From contig CAVVNM010000008.1 of NCBI GenBank assembly GCA_963749575.1, positions 450,454 to 514,453 on the forward strand: a stretch of 64,000 bases of DNA, written 5' to 3'. The position numbers and the translations under genes are program-made. This document shows positions 18,011 to 30,096 of the stretch, one piece after another; the first letter of the stretch is position 1, and every line of letters starts with the position of its first letter. The notes under the pieces are model-generated. The model was not told the DNA's origin. It searched no databases and saw nothing but the letters and a program-made list of their open reading frames with translations. Source of the DNA: JAMXLO01 sp963749575 (GTDB lineage: Bacteria; Pseudomonadota; Alphaproteobacteria; Acetobacterales; Acetobacteraceae).

Positions 18011-18718
18011 TCAGTACGCGGCGGCGTTGTCGATATGGAAGTGATACAGCCGTCGCGCGGATCGGTAGAGTCGGAACCCCGATGGGTCGAACTCGGCGCC
18101 GAGCGCCGCGCGTTCCAGTAGGGCATGCAGGATACGCCGATCCTCCGCGCCCATCGGCTTGTGCTCGCAATCGGCGCCGAGAGAGGCGACCGTGCCGCGC
18201 ACGAAGATGCGCGCCTCGTACAGGCTGTCGCCGAGTGAATCGGCGGCATCGCCGCATACCACCAGATTGCCTTCCTGCGCCATGAATGCGCTCATGTGGC
18301 CGATCGAACCGCCGACCACGATGTCGATACCCTTCATCGAGATGCCGCATCGCGCCCCGGCATTACCCCCGATCACCAGCAGGCCGCCACGGCCGGTTGC
18401 ACCGGCGGACTGGGCGGCGTCGCCCGTCACTCGCACCTCGCCCGACATCATGTTCTCCGCGACGCCGGGGCCGGCGTTGCCGGTGATCGTGATGCGGGCG
18501 CCGGCGTTCATTCCGGCACAGTAGTAACCGACATGCCCGTCGATCTCGATCCGCGCCGGCGTATCGACCCCGACGGCCACGGCATGCTGCCCGCGTGGAT
18601 TGGCGATGCGCCATGGCAAGGCATTGCTGCCCGGCTCGATGTGATGCAGCCGGTCGTTCAGTTCGCGCACGGTGGTGGTCGCCAAGTCAACCGTGGTCGA
18701 TTCGACCGCGCGGTTCAA
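18011..18718 (-). CDS. Glutamate synthase GXGXG-domain protein (GlxC/MgsB-like)
   Basis: A 235-residue right-handed beta-helix protein corresponding to the C-terminal domain of glutamate synthase, a structural scaffold. Repeats of the G-x-x-x-G pattern are clear (GHVGYYCAGMNAGARITITGN, GATGRGGLLVIGGNAG, GSIGHMSAFMAQEG). I prefer a TTG start at 18718, which overlaps the preceding stop by four bases (TTGA); the ATG at 18748 would overlap by 34. Together with its neighbours it would form a split, three-subunit amidotransferase-synthase. Confidence 0.85.
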   Translation of the reverse strand: MNRAVESTTVDLATTTVRELNDRLHHIEPGSNALPWRIANPRGQHAVAVGVDTPARIEIDGHVGYYCAGMNAGARITITGNAGPGVAENMMSGEVRVTGDAAQSAGATGRGGLLVIGGNAGARCGISMKGIDIVVGGSIGHMSAFMAQEGNLVVCGDAADSLGDSLYEARIFVRGTVASLGADCEHKPMGAEDRRILHALLERAALGAEFDPSGFRLYRSARRLYHFHIDNAAAY

Positions 18719-19630
18719 TGGCGATGCTCCGAGAGGCGATGCTCCCAAAAATACACCCGCGCCGGCTCCGGTTCGAACAGACGCGCCGTTTCGATTCCGG
18801 GCAGGTCAACCAGCGCGCGATACTCGGTCGCGAAGGCGACATATTGGCCAGTCTCCGCCATCACTGCCGGCTTGCAGGCCACCGGGTCGCGCAGCACGCC
18901 GAACCCGTTCTCGGTGCCGACGACGAACGTGTAGAAGCCGTCCAGGTCGTCCAGCGCGGCGTGCAGCGCCTCATCGAGCCGGGCGCCTTCACGCATACGC
19001 CAGGTCAGGTAGCCAGCGGCGACCTCGGTGTCGTTCTCGGTCTCCATTCGCAGCCCGGCGCGCTCCAACCTGCGGCGGACCCCGTTGTGATTGGACAGCG
19101 AGCCGTTGTGCACGAGGCACTGATCGGGGCCGGTGGAAAACGGGTGGGCGCCTTCGGTGGTGACGGCGGATTCGGTCGCCATGCGGGTATGGCCGATGGC
19201 GTGGGTTCCCGCCATGCCGCACAGGCGGTATCGCGCCGACACGTCGGCTGGCAGACCGACACCCTTGAACAGCTCCATCCGGGTCCCGCTGGCAACAACG
19301 CGCACGTCGGGTGCGATACCTGAAAGCATTTTGCGTGCCGCCTGCTCCGAGTTCGGCTGGCACTGACAGCACGGCATGATCGTCGCGCTGCACGAGCGGG
19401 ATCGCGGCGCCGAGTAGCTGACCCAGCTTGGCGGCGACGGCGGCATAATCGGTTGCAGCCAAGCCGTGCAGCGTGAGCTTGATCACATGGTCGGCGCCAT
19501 CGCCATAGAGCGCGAAACCGGTGCTATCGGGCCCCCGATCGCTCATCACCTCCAGCATGCCTGCGAGCAACCGCCCTAGCGCCGGCTCCAGCGCCGGATC
19601 GATGAGAAACAGTCCCGCAATGCCGCACAT
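18715..19630 (-). CDS. Class II glutamine amidotransferase (GlxB/MgsA-like), frameshifted
   Basis: The first part begins MCGIAGLFLIDP, with the N-terminal nucleophile cysteine exposed once Met is removed, and has SDRGPDSTGFALYG. The second part has GTHAIGHTRMATESAVTTEGAHPF, CLVHNGSLSNHN, NDTEVAAGYLTW and DLDGFYTFVVGT, all classic class II (Ntn) amidotransferase segments. The two are in different frames; the break is near 19355-19370, where one extra base restores SVQPNSEQAARK. Restored length is about 304 residues. It would release ammonia from glutamine for the FMN subunit. Frameshift most likely an error. Confidence 0.82.
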
Positions 19631-19705
19631 CAAGTCGCTCCGTTGCTCGCAAGCGGTGCGCAGTAACGCACGGGCCGGCCCGGCGCGAAAGGCGCAGCGG
19701 CAACG

Positions 19706-21076
19706 TCAGTCGGCATCCTCGTTTACGCGCGTAGCCGCAGCGATCGTCTCGCACAGCTGATTGACCATGCGTCCGACCAGCTCCTCGCTCTCGCCTTCCG
19801 CCATCACGCGGATCAGCGGCTCGGTGCCGCTTTCGCGGATCAGCAGGCGACCGGAGCCGTTCAGTTCCGCTTCCGCCGCCGCGATGGCAAGCTGGATGCG
19901 CTTGCTGCGCAACGGAGAGGCACCGGCGAAGCGCACATTCTTCAGCAACTGCGGCATCGGCGTGAACACGCGGCACACCTCGCGCGCCGAGCGGCCCTGC
20001 TCGACGATCACCGCAAGGACCTGCAGCGCGGCCAGCAAACCGTCGCCGGTGGTGGCGAAGTCCGACAGGATCACGTGGCCGGACTGTTCGCCGCCCAGGT
20101 TCATGCCGAGTTCACGCATCCGCGAGGCAACGTAGCGGTCGCCCACCTGAGTACGATGCAGGGCAAGTCCCTGGCCTGTAAGGAAACGCTCAAGCGCGAG
20201 GTTGGACATCACCGTGGCAACGATGCCGTCGCCACGCAGCCTGCCGTTGCCGGCCCAGGACTGCGCGATCAGGGCAAGCACCTGATCGCCATCGATCAGC
20301 TCGCCCGTTTCGTCGGCGATCAGCAGCCGATCGGCGTCGCCGTCCAGCGCAATGCCAAGCTGCGCGCCGTGTTCGACCACCTGGGCGCACAGATGCTCCG
20401 GCACGGTGGAGCCACAGCCGCGGTTGATGTTGAAACCGTCGGGCGACACACCGACCGGGACAACGGTGGCGCCAAGCTCCCACAGTACGGTCGGTGCAAC
20501 ACGATAGGCCGCACCGTGCGCGCAATCGACGACGATCTTCAGGTCGTCCAGCCGCAGGCCGCGCGGGAAACTTGCCTTGGCAGCTTCGATGTATCGGCCA
20601 GCGGCGTCTTCCAGGCGCGCGGCGCGACCGAGCGATGCCGGGGCAGCGAGGCGGTGGCGCATGTCGCTCGCCATCAGTGCCTCGATCTCGACCTCCGTCG
20701 CATCGTCGAGCTTGAACCCGTCAGGGCCGAACAGCTTGATGCCGTTGTCCTCGAATGGGTTGTGCGAGGCCGAGATCATCACCCCGAGATCGGCGCGCAG
20801 ACTGCGGGTCAGCATGGCGATCGCCGGCGTCGGCAGCGGCCCGACCAGCGTCACGTCCATGCCGGCGCCGATGAAGCCTGCGGTAAGTGCTGGTTCCACC
20901 ATGTAGCCCGACAGGCGCGTATCCTTGCCGATCACCACGCGATGGCGATGACTGCCGCGCGTGAACAGGAATCCGGCCGCCTGACCTAGTCGTAGTGCTG
21001 TCTCGGCAGTCATCGGATCGGTGTTCGCGGTACCGCGGATGCCATCGGTCCCAAACAGGTGTCTCACGGGTGTCAT
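19706..21076 (-). CDS. glmM: Phosphoglucosamine mutase
   Basis: A 456-residue alpha-D-phosphohexomutase that turns glucosamine-6-phosphate into glucosamine-1-phosphate for UDP-GlcNAc and hence peptidoglycan and LPS. The N-terminal LFGTDGIRGTAN, the catalytic phosphoserine loop MISASHNPFEDNGIK, the metal loop DGDADRLL, the sugar loop GGEQSGH and the phosphate loop RESGTEPLIRVM are all intact. The ATG at 21076 is one codon inside a TTG. It is the last gene of the classic ftsH-folP-glmM order, 63 bases after folP. Confidence 0.96.
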   Translation of the reverse strand: MTPVRHLFGTDGIRGTANTDPMTAETALRLGQAAGFLFTRGSHRHRVVIGKDTRLSGYMVEPALTAGFIGAGMDVTLVGPLPTPAIAMLTRSLRADLGVMISASHNPFEDNGIKLFGPDGFKLDDATEVEIEALMASDMRHRLAAPASLGRAARLEDAAGRYIEAAKASFPRGLRLDDLKIVVDCAHGAAYRVAPTVLWELGATVVPVGVSPDGFNINRGCGSTVPEHLCAQVVEHGAQLGIALDGDADRLLIADETGELIDGDQVLALIAQSWAGNGRLRGDGIVATVMSNLALERFLTGQGLALHRTQVGDRYVASRMRELGMNLGGEQSGHVILSDFATTGDGLLAALQVLAVIVEQGRSAREVCRVFTPMPQLLKNVRFAGASPLRSKRIQLAIAAAEAELNGSGRLLIRESGTEPLIRVMAEGESEELVGRMVNQLCETIAAATRVNEDAD

Positions 21077-21139
21077 CAACCGTCCGTCGTGGCTGCCAAG
21101 GAGGAATGTAGCCTGTTTTGACCAAGCAATGGAAGCATT

Positions 21140-22024
21140 TCAGGACGTCAGGGCCTGCCAGATACTAATTGCCTGGACGGTTTCCGGGACGTCATGCACT
21201 CGCAGGATGGCGGCGCCGCGCGACAACGCGAACAGCCCGGCGGCCACGGAACCCGGCAGGCGCTGGCGCGCATTTTGCTCCGCCGTCACCGCAGCGAGGA
21301 ACGACTTCCGAGAGACACCCACGAGGATGGGGCAGCCAAGCACGCCAAGCTCGGGCAGCCGGCGCAGCAGCTCCACGGACTGTTCAGCGGTCTTGGCAAA
21401 GCCGATGCCGGGGTCGATGACAATTCTCTCACGGGCAACGCCGGCGCGTTCAGCGGCTTCGATGCGTTGGCCAAGCTCCCACGTCACGTCAGCGACCACG
21501 TCGTCGTAGCGTGCCTGTGCATACATGTCGGCCGGAGTACCGCGCATGTGCATCAGACACGACCGGACAACCGCGCGCGGCGACCAGCGGCGCCGCCGCC
21601 GGGTCGTAATCCAGAGCATAGACATCGTTGACGATGGTGGCGCCGGCATCCAGCGCCGCCGCCATCGTGGAAGCGTGACGGGTGTCCACCGAGACCCGAA
21701 GTCCCGCCGCCGCAAGGGCGCTGACCACCGGTAAGATGCGCCGCTGTTCTTCGCACGGCGGGGTGGGCGCCGATTGCGGCCGCGTGCTCTCGCCGCCCAC
21801 GTCGACGATGTCCGCACCCGCCGCTGCCATCGCGAGGCCGGCGGCAATCGCCGTGTCCGGATCGAGGAAGTCGCCGCCGTCGCTGAAGCTGTCAGGCGTT
21901 ACGTTCAGCACGCCCATCACTCTCGGGCGGTTCAGGCCAAGTCCGGCCCAGACGGCGGGCTGGTGCGATCGGGCGGAAACGGGGTCGCGCCCTCCTCCGC
22001 CGAAAGGCGGAGTGTTGGCTGCGT

Positions 22025-22028
<4 letters not shown>
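21140..22028 (-). CDS. folP: Dihydropteroate synthase, frameshifted
   Basis: Makes 7,8-dihydropteroate from p-aminobenzoate and the pterin pyrophosphate in folate synthesis. Both family signatures are present: RVMGVLNVTPDSFSDGG and ADIVDVGGESTRP in the first frame, then MHMRGTP and the PILVGVSRKSFL/FALSRGAAILRVHDV end in the second. The frames join near 21555-21560, where one extra base breaks PVVLMHMRG. Restored length is about 295 residues. The GTG at 22028 overlaps the ftsH stop (GTGA). Folate synthesis is usually essential, so the break is likely a sequence error. Confidence 0.88.
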
Positions 22029-23954
<1,926 letters not shown>

Positions 23955-24058
23955 TGTTGTTCGCTCATGTCCACGCGGTACAGACCATACCTACCAGGTG
24001 CCAGCGAAGGCCGAACCGGCGGCACGATGTCCTGCTCAACATAGGGCGTCGCCGCCCG

Positions 24059-25313
24059 TCATGCATCCCCAAACGAAAACGGCGCGCCAGCCGCCGGCCG
24101 AGGCGGACTGAACACCAGCGGACAGCATTCGCATCCCTTCCGATCAGGATAGAACAGATGCGGCACTGCGAGAAGCGCCGCGCCGAGTCTGACCGCCGGC
24201 AGGGTGCGCAGCACTGCGGACGGCAGTGGCGAGAGCCGCCGCAGCCGCGCCGCATCGTCGCCCAGCGCACCCAGCGTTGCGTCCGGCGGCGCAAGCACCG
24301 CGTCGCCGAGACGAAATCGCCCGTCCCATACGGCGCCGGATCGCACCGGAACCGGCGGCGCCATCGCGGCCGCCTCGCGCACAGCCAGCAATCCCGGGCC
24401 GAGCCGGCCAGCCGGCAACAGCTGGACGCCAGCCAAGGTCGCCGGCCGCGGCGCCGCGGCGACGGCCGCGACAGCTCGCGCGGCCGGCGGATACGACGCC
24501 CCGGCGACCGCTTGCAACAGCGCCGCGAACGCAGGCGGCGCAAGCGGCCGTCCGGTGAGCACGGCGAAGCCCTCCGGCCGCAACACGGCATGCTCGGCCA
24601 GGCTCACAGCGATACTGCGGTCCCGCTCGGCACGGCGCCGACCCGATGCGGTGGCGGCGGCCACCAGGGCGGCGGTTGCCGAACCCTCGCCATCCCGGTC
24701 GCGACGCAGCAGACGCAGGCGCGGCCGCAGTGCTTGGACATCGACGTTCGAGGGGTCCTCGATCCATGTTACGCCGGTGGCCTCCAACGTCGCGCGCAAC
24801 CGCGCCGGCGGCACCGCGAGCAGCGGTCGCAGCAACCGCAGCCGCCTCGTCTCCACCAGCGGTCGCCATGCCGGCCAAGCCGGCCGGGCCGCTGCCGCCG
24901 AGAGTGCGAATCAGCAGCGTCTCTGCCTGGTCACCCGCGTGGTGTCCAAGCAGCAGATGCAGAATTCCTGCATCCGTGCACGCCGCCTCCAGCACGGCGG
25001 ACCTTGCGGACCTTGCGCGCTCGGCAAGCGCCGGCCCCCGGCTTAGCCCATTGATCGCCAGCAGCCTGGTCGCAATGCCGAGTGCTCCCAGCCGTGCCAC
25101 CGCCGCCATCGCCTCGCTGCCCGACTCCGGGCGAAGCCGATGATCCACCACCAGCGCCAGCAGTGATCCGCCGCGCTCGCGCGCCCAGGCGTCGGCCAAC
25201 AGCGCCAAGGCCATGCTGTCGGCGCCACCCGACACGCCGGCCGCGAGGCGTGGCGCCGGCTCGAACGGCCCGAGCACCGCCATCGCAGCGGCAAACTCCT
25301 GGCCGGTGACCAC
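24059..25313 (-). CDS. tilS: tRNA(Ile)-lysidine synthetase, frameshifted
   Basis: Converts C34 of the CAU-anticodon isoleucine tRNA to lysidine, so that it reads AUA. The PP-loop ATPase motif SGGADSMALALL is near the start, followed by VVDHRLRPES and HHAGDQAETLLIR, hallmarks of TilS. At about 24866 one extra base breaks LAGMRPLVETRRLRLLRPLL; the second frame continues to 24059. Restored length is about 417 residues. The GTG at 25313 follows the cpoB stop directly. The enzyme is essential in nearly all bacteria, so the insertion is likely an error. Confidence 0.9.
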
Positions 25314-26257
25314 TCACCTGCACCCAGCCCGCTGGGCGGACGCAATTATCGCATCGCGGATATCGGGGCGAGGTGCAGGGTACTCTGCGTGCAGCTTGGT
25401 CAGAGTGTCGCAGGCGGCCTGCTTCTCGTTGATGGCGATCAGCGAATTGGCCAGGCCGAGGAGCGCGTCCGGGGCGTGAGCCCCCCGCTTCGACCGATTG
25501 TAGCTGTCGTCGTAGGCAATCGCCGCCTGCGAGTACTGACGCTGGCCCATCAGCGCCTCGGCGAGCAGGAACTGCGCGTCGTAGACGCGCGGCGAGGTCC
25601 GGCTGCCGGTCAGCACCTCGCGCGCCGCCTGTTCGGCGGCCGGATAGTCGCGGCGCGCCAGCGCGGCATTGCCCTCCTGCATCGCCAGTTCCGGGGTGCG
25701 GCGGACCGGAATCCCCGGCTGCGTCAACGGAACCGGCGGCGGTACTCCCGAGCGCGCCCGGTGGCGGCATCAGTGCCAGGTTGCCTGGTGGCGACATTGC
25801 CGGTAGCCGGCGGCGCAGGCTGCATCGGGGCAGGCCCCGGTCGGGACGGCGTTCCGACCGTGGGGTTCTGCGTCTGGAACGCCATGTCGTCGATCCGTTT
25901 GCCTAGGTCGGCACCCTGCCGCTGCACCGTGTTCTGCGTCTCGTCGATCCGTCCGCGCAGCTGGCGCACCTGTTCCTCGAGCGCGTCCACCCGCGACAGC
26001 AACTGCGCGACGAGGTCGCTGCCGCCGCCCGTCGTCGGTGGATAGGTGCCGCGACCGAGAGCGGTTGGGCTGCCGCCTCCCCTGCCCGACTGATCCTGCA
26101 GTGTCTGCATCTGACGTCGCAGCTCCAGGATCTGGTTCTGCAGCGCGATCCCCTCGCGGCTCTCCACCTGCGCCCGGACCGGTCGGCCCGACAACGCCAT
26201 CAGTCCGAGCAGAACAAACGCCATTGGCAGCAGGCGCTTTGCCGATGGGAGGGTCAT
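25314..26257 (-). CDS. cpoB: Cell division coordinator CpoB (YbgF), frameshifted
   Basis: Periplasmic Tol-Pal partner that links outer-membrane constriction to septal wall synthesis. The N-terminal part has a signal peptide (LLPMAFVLLGLMALSG...VRAQ) and a coiled coil (LQNQILELRRQMQTLQDQ; VDALEEQVRQLRGRIDET). The C-terminal part holds TPR repeats (AMQEGNAALARRDYPAAEQ, YDAQFLLAEALMGQRQYSQAA, APDALLGLANSLI). The frames change near 25740-25790 with a net shift of minus one (or two separate plus-one events), the only such case here. Restored length is about 314. Position after pal and before tilS supports the call. Confidence 0.85.
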
Positions 26258-26349
26258 CCTGTCTCTCCTCGCGCCGCATTCCTGCGGCGGGAACTCCAGC
26301 GTCTGCATATGATGCCAGACGCGGGCGATCGTGTGGCAGCCACGGTACA

Positions 26350-26381
26350 AGCAAAACCGGCGGCCTATGGCGGCCGCCGGT
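26350..26381 (-). terminator. Intrinsic terminator after pal
   Basis: On the minus strand a perfect 10-bp stem (ACCGGCGGCC with GGCCGCCGGT, six-base loop) is followed by TTTTG. It starts 22 bases past the pal stop and would end most transcripts there, leaving cpoB with reduced read-through or its own promoter. Confidence 0.6.
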
Positions 26382-26402
26382 CCGCTTCCGGATTCGCGCA
26401 GA

Positions 26403-26870
26403 TCAGCGAACCGAGGTGATCGTGTTGCGGTTCTGCGCCCAGGCCTGCTCGTTGTCGCCAAGCGCCGTCGGCCGATCCTTGCCGTAGCTGATCGTGCTGA
26501 TCCGCGTCCCATCGACGCCGCGCGCGACCAGATAGTCGCGGCTGGAATTGGCGCGGCGCTGGCCGAGCGCCAGGTTGTATTCCTCGGTCCCGCGATCGTC
26601 GGTATTGCCGGCCACCTGAACGTTGACCTGCGGGTACTTGGCGAGCCAGCCGGCCTGCCGGTCGAGCGTCGCGCGGGCGTCATCCTTCAGCGTCGACCGA
26701 TCGAAGTCGAAGAAGACGCGATCACCCACGTTGGCGACCAGGTCTTCCTGGCTGCCCGGGACCGGGCCCGAGGTTGCCGCGCCCGCGCCGGTCGAGGCGG
26801 CGGTATTCTTGTCCGAGCACGCCGCCAACAGGGCGACGGCGGCCAGTGCGCCGAGGAGCTTGCTGTTCAT
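26403..26870 (-). CDS. pal: Peptidoglycan-associated lipoprotein Pal
   Basis: A 155-residue outer-membrane lipoprotein that anchors the outer membrane to peptidoglycan. The signal peptide ends in the lipobox LLAAC, so the mature protein starts at Cys19 or close to it. The C-terminal OmpA-like domain is clear (VFFDFDRSTLKDDARATLDRQ, NTDDRGTEEYNLALGQRRA, ISTISYGKDRP) with the residues that hold diaminopimelate. I chose the ATG at 26870 for the signal peptide; the upstream open frame is not part of it. Confidence 0.96.
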   Translation of the reverse strand: MNSKLLGALAAVALLAACSDKNTAASTGAGAATSGPVPGSQEDLVANVGDRVFFDFDRSTLKDDARATLDRQAGWLAKYPQVNVQVAGNTDDRGTEEYNLALGQRRANSSRDYLVARGVDGTRISTISYGKDRPTALGDNEQAWAQNRNTITSVR

Positions 26871-27021
26871 GACACTTCGTCCCTGGTTGGGGGTGACATC
26901 GAGAAGAGAGGCTCGCGGAACCGTCATAACGGTAATCCGTTCCGCCATTGAATGCGATTAGCCGTTTGCATCGAATCCGGTCAAGTTCGCGAGAACCACA
27001 CGGCGTCTTACCGATTAATGA

Positions 27022-28410
27022 TCACGCGGCGAGGGGCGACCAGGCGGGATCCGAGGCATCGGTCGGCGTCTCCACGACGCGTTCGTTGAAGCCGGTGATG
27101 TCGACCGATACCAGACGCGACGAGAAGCCGGCGCCACGATTGTCGCGCGCGGCGGACTGCCGCCAGAACATCAGCACGCGGCCATTCGGCGCGAAGGTCG
27201 GACCTTCCACCGAGAAGCCCTCGGACAGGATGCGCTCGCCCGACCCGTCCGGGTGCATCACGCCGATCGAGAAGTTGCCGGCTTCGCCACCGAACCTCGT
27301 GAAGGCGATCAGGTCGCCGCGCGGCGACCACACCGGCGTGGCATAGCGGCCGGAGCCGAAGCTGATGCGCTTGCCGCCGCCGCCGCCGGCGCCCATCACG
27401 TATAGTTGCTGGTCGCCGCCGCGGTCCGAGTTGAACACGATCTGGCTGCCGTCGGGGCTGTAGCAGGGCGACACATCGATCGCGCCCGAATTGGTCAGGC
27501 GCCGGGATGCGCGACTGCCAAGGTCGACGCTGACGATGTCCGAGCCGCCGCCGGTTGCCACCGACATGACCACGCTGTTGCCGTCGGGCGCGAAGCGCGG
27601 CGCGAAGGTCATGCCGGGGAAGTCGCCGAGCGCTCGCTGCTGGCCGTTGCCGAGGTTGAACAGATAGACGCGCGGCCGGTTGTTGGCGTAGCTCATGAAG
27701 GCGATCTCGTCACGCGTCGGATGGAACCGCGGCGTCAGCACCAGCCATGAGCCGTCGGTCAGGAAGCGATTGTTCTCGCTGTCCTGATCCATGATGGCGA
27801 GGCGCTTGGTCTGCCGTCCACGCGGGCCGGTCGCGGCGATGTAGACGATGCGGGTGTCGAAATAGCCCTTCTCGCCGAGCAGCCGCTCGTAGATGACATC
27901 GGCGATGATATGCGCGATGCGCCGCCAGTTGGCTTGGCTGGTGGTGTAGGCGGTGCCCTGGAGCTGCGTCTGCGGCAGCACGTCCCACAGGCGGAACTCG
28001 ACACGGGCCTGGCCGCCGCCCTGCGTTTCGGCGCGGCCGGTGACCAGCGCCTGGGCGCCGATCGCCTTCCAGTTCTGGAAGTTCGGCGCGTCGCCCTGGC
28101 CGGCCCCGCCCTGGATGAATGCCTGCTGCGCGATCGGGCGGAACAGGCCGGAGCGGGCGAGGTCGTTGGTCACCACGCGTGGCGATGTCCTGGCCGAGGC
28201 TGATCGCCGCCAAGTGGCGGGATGGCGATCGGGATCGGATCGGTGCGCGCGCGGTTGACGTCGATCACGGCGGTTCGGCCACCCCGCCGGCCTGAGGCGG
28301 TGCCGGTGCCTGCGCGCGCACCGCAGCGGAGTCGCGAACAAGGCAGAGGAGCCGGCCGCGCCGGCGAGCAGCGAACGCCGGCTGAGCGGCAACATTGGCA
28401 GTCCTGTCAT
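27022..28410 (-). CDS. tolB: Tol-Pal translocation protein TolB, three frame breaks near the N-terminus
   Basis: Periplasmic beta-propeller that binds Pal and the TolA/OmpA system. The N-terminus SRRSLLAGAAGSSALFATP looks like a signal sequence, possibly twin-arginine-like. The middle and C-terminal part carries the propeller repeats (PRFHPTRDEIAFMSYANNRPRVYLFNL, PDGSQIVFNSDRGGDQQLYVM, VWSPRGDLIAFTRF). Between about 28307 and 28180 the conserved line VIDVNRARTDPIPIAIPPLGG / LGQDIA / RVVTNDLARSGLF is spread over three frames by three plus-one events, which together return to the starting frame. Restored length is about 461. Three insertions in 130 bases suggest local sequence error. Confidence 0.88.
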   Translation of the reverse strand: MTGLPMLPLSRRSLLAGAAGSSALFATPLRCARRHRHRLRPAGWPNRRDRRQPRAHRSDPDRHPATWRRSASARTSPRVVTNDLARSGLFRPIAQQAFIQGGAGQGDAPNFQNWKAIGAQALVTGRAETQGGGQARVEFRLWDVLPQTQLQGTAYTTSQANWRRIAHIIADVIYERLLGEKGYFDTRIVYIAATGPRGRQTKRLAIMDQDSENNRFLTDGSWLVLTPRFHPTRDEIAFMSYANNRPRVYLFNLGNGQQRALGDFPGMTFAPRFAPDGNSVVMSVATGGGSDIVSVDLGSRASRRLTNSGAIDVSPCYSPDGSQIVFNSDRGGDQQLYVMGAGGGGGKRISFGSGRYATPVWSPRGDLIAFTRFGGEAGNFSIGVMHPDGSGERILSEGFSVEGPTFAPNGRVLMFWRQSAARDNRGAGFSSRLVSVDITGFNERVVETPTDASDPAWSPLAA

Positions 28411-28438
28411 GTCAGAGCCTTCCCTCAGGTGAACTCTC

Positions 28439-29473
28439 TCACGGTCGGAAGCGGAAGGTGAACGATCCGCGTCTGGCCGAGCAGCGTTTGCGGCAGCGGC
28501 AGGTTGGCGCAATTCGGATCCATCACGGCGCGCACCGCCCGCTCGGAGAATACGCGCAGCCGCATGTTGCCGGCCACCCGGCCTGCGTCCTCCGGCGCCA
28601 CGACTCGCGCGGCGCACGACGCCGCCGTCGTCAGTCGTGACGGTGAGCAGCACCTCCATCTTGTCGAGGTCGAGCATCCCCGGATCAGTCGTCCAGCATC
28701 GCCGGACGAAGTCGCCGATGGCACCGCGCTGCGCCGCGCTCAGCGCGGAGGTGTCATCGCTCAGCGGATTGCCGCCGCCGTTCGGCGCGCCGCCGGACTG
28801 CGGATTGTAGCGCGTCTTCGGCGGCAGCGTCTGGCGCTGCAGGCTGCGCAGCTTCTCCAGCGTGTTCTCCAGCGCGGTGCTCTGCGGCGCCGGGTTCTTC
28901 GTCGGGTTCGGCTGCGACGTCGCGCTCTGCGGGCTGGGGGGCGGCGGCGTGGGCGGCGGCGGCACCGGCAATGGTGGCGTCGGCAGTGGCGGCTGGGCCT
29001 GCGGCGGGCTGGGCGGCGCAGCGGGCGGCGGGGGGGCGGTCGCAGCAGCCGGCGATGGCGTTGGCGGCGGGACCGGGATCGGCGGCGTCGGCAGCGGCGG
29101 TGCCGTCGCCTGCGGCGGCGGGGGTGGTGGCGGCGGTGGCGGAGGCGGTGGCGGAGCCGACTCGATGGGCTGCGGCTTGGGCGGCTGCTGCGCCTGCGGG
29201 GCGGGCGTCACTTCGGGGGCTGTGGCTGGCGCAGGGACCGCGGCCGGCGCGGGCGCGTGGATCGAGGACTCCGCGGTCCCGTCGAACACCATGGCGATCG
29301 CGGTTTCCTGCGGCTCCTCGGGAGGCCTGGACGAACGGCAAGCCGAGCAGCAGCAGGGCCAGGATGACCAGGTGGATGGCGCCGGAAATGAGCGCGCCGC
29401 GCCGCAGGCCTGGGTTGATGCCTCCGGTCCGGCTGTCCAGCCGGTCCCCTCCGTACAGGACGCGCTGCAGCAC
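28439..29473 (-). CDS. tolA: TolA/TonB-like energy transducer with a proline-rich spacer, frameshifted
   Basis: Its place between tolR and tolB defines it as TolA, which spans the periplasm and couples the TolQR motor to Pal. One membrane helix is near the N-terminus (GALISGAIHLVILALLLLGL). The spacer is extremely proline-rich, including a run of 14 prolines, unlike the helical Lys/Ala-rich spacer of enteric TolA. The C-terminal domain follows (FVRRCWTTDPG, VLLTVTTDDGGVV, RLRVFSERAVRAVMDPNC). Plus-one breaks lie near 29318, 28615 and probably 28455; the last restores an FTFRFRP ending. Without it the stop would be 28425. Start is GTG. Confidence 0.82.
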
Positions 29474-29482
29474 GCGTCGGCC

Positions 29483-29953
<471 letters not shown>

Positions 29954-29969
29954 GGGCTACACCAATGAT

Positions 29970-30069
29970 CCTCCCCCTCCCCTTGCGGGAGGGGGTTGGG
30001 GGGAGGGGGCTGCGGCCGATGGCATACGGCCCCCTCCCCTCAACCCCCTCCCGCAAGGGGAGGGGGAGG
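29970..30069. repeat. GC-rich palindromic repeat, copy 1 (tolQ-tolR intergenic)
   Basis: About 100 bases. The left arm starts CCTCCCCCTCCCCTTGCGGG and the right arm ends with its near-exact reverse complement; the arms are about 40 bases each with a loop of about 20. A close copy lies in ruvB at 32335-32427. This is a palindromic repeat of the type whose translation reads PLPLREG / PNPLPQGEG, which I know from many alphaproteobacterial genomes. In the tolQRAB mRNA it would form a very stable hairpin. Confidence 0.9.
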
Positions 30070-30096
30070 TTCCTGCGCCACTCCTTGTCACGTTCA

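Noticed and set aside
27022..29292. One open frame joining TolA to TolB
   Set aside because: It arises because the plus-one breaks bring the two genes into the same frame. Each has its own start, signal or anchor and family ending.
29970..30069. Simple intrinsic terminator for tolQ
   Set aside because: The hairpin lacks a following U-run on the minus strand and has a near-identical copy inside ruvB, so it is a repeat element; an effect on transcription is still possible.
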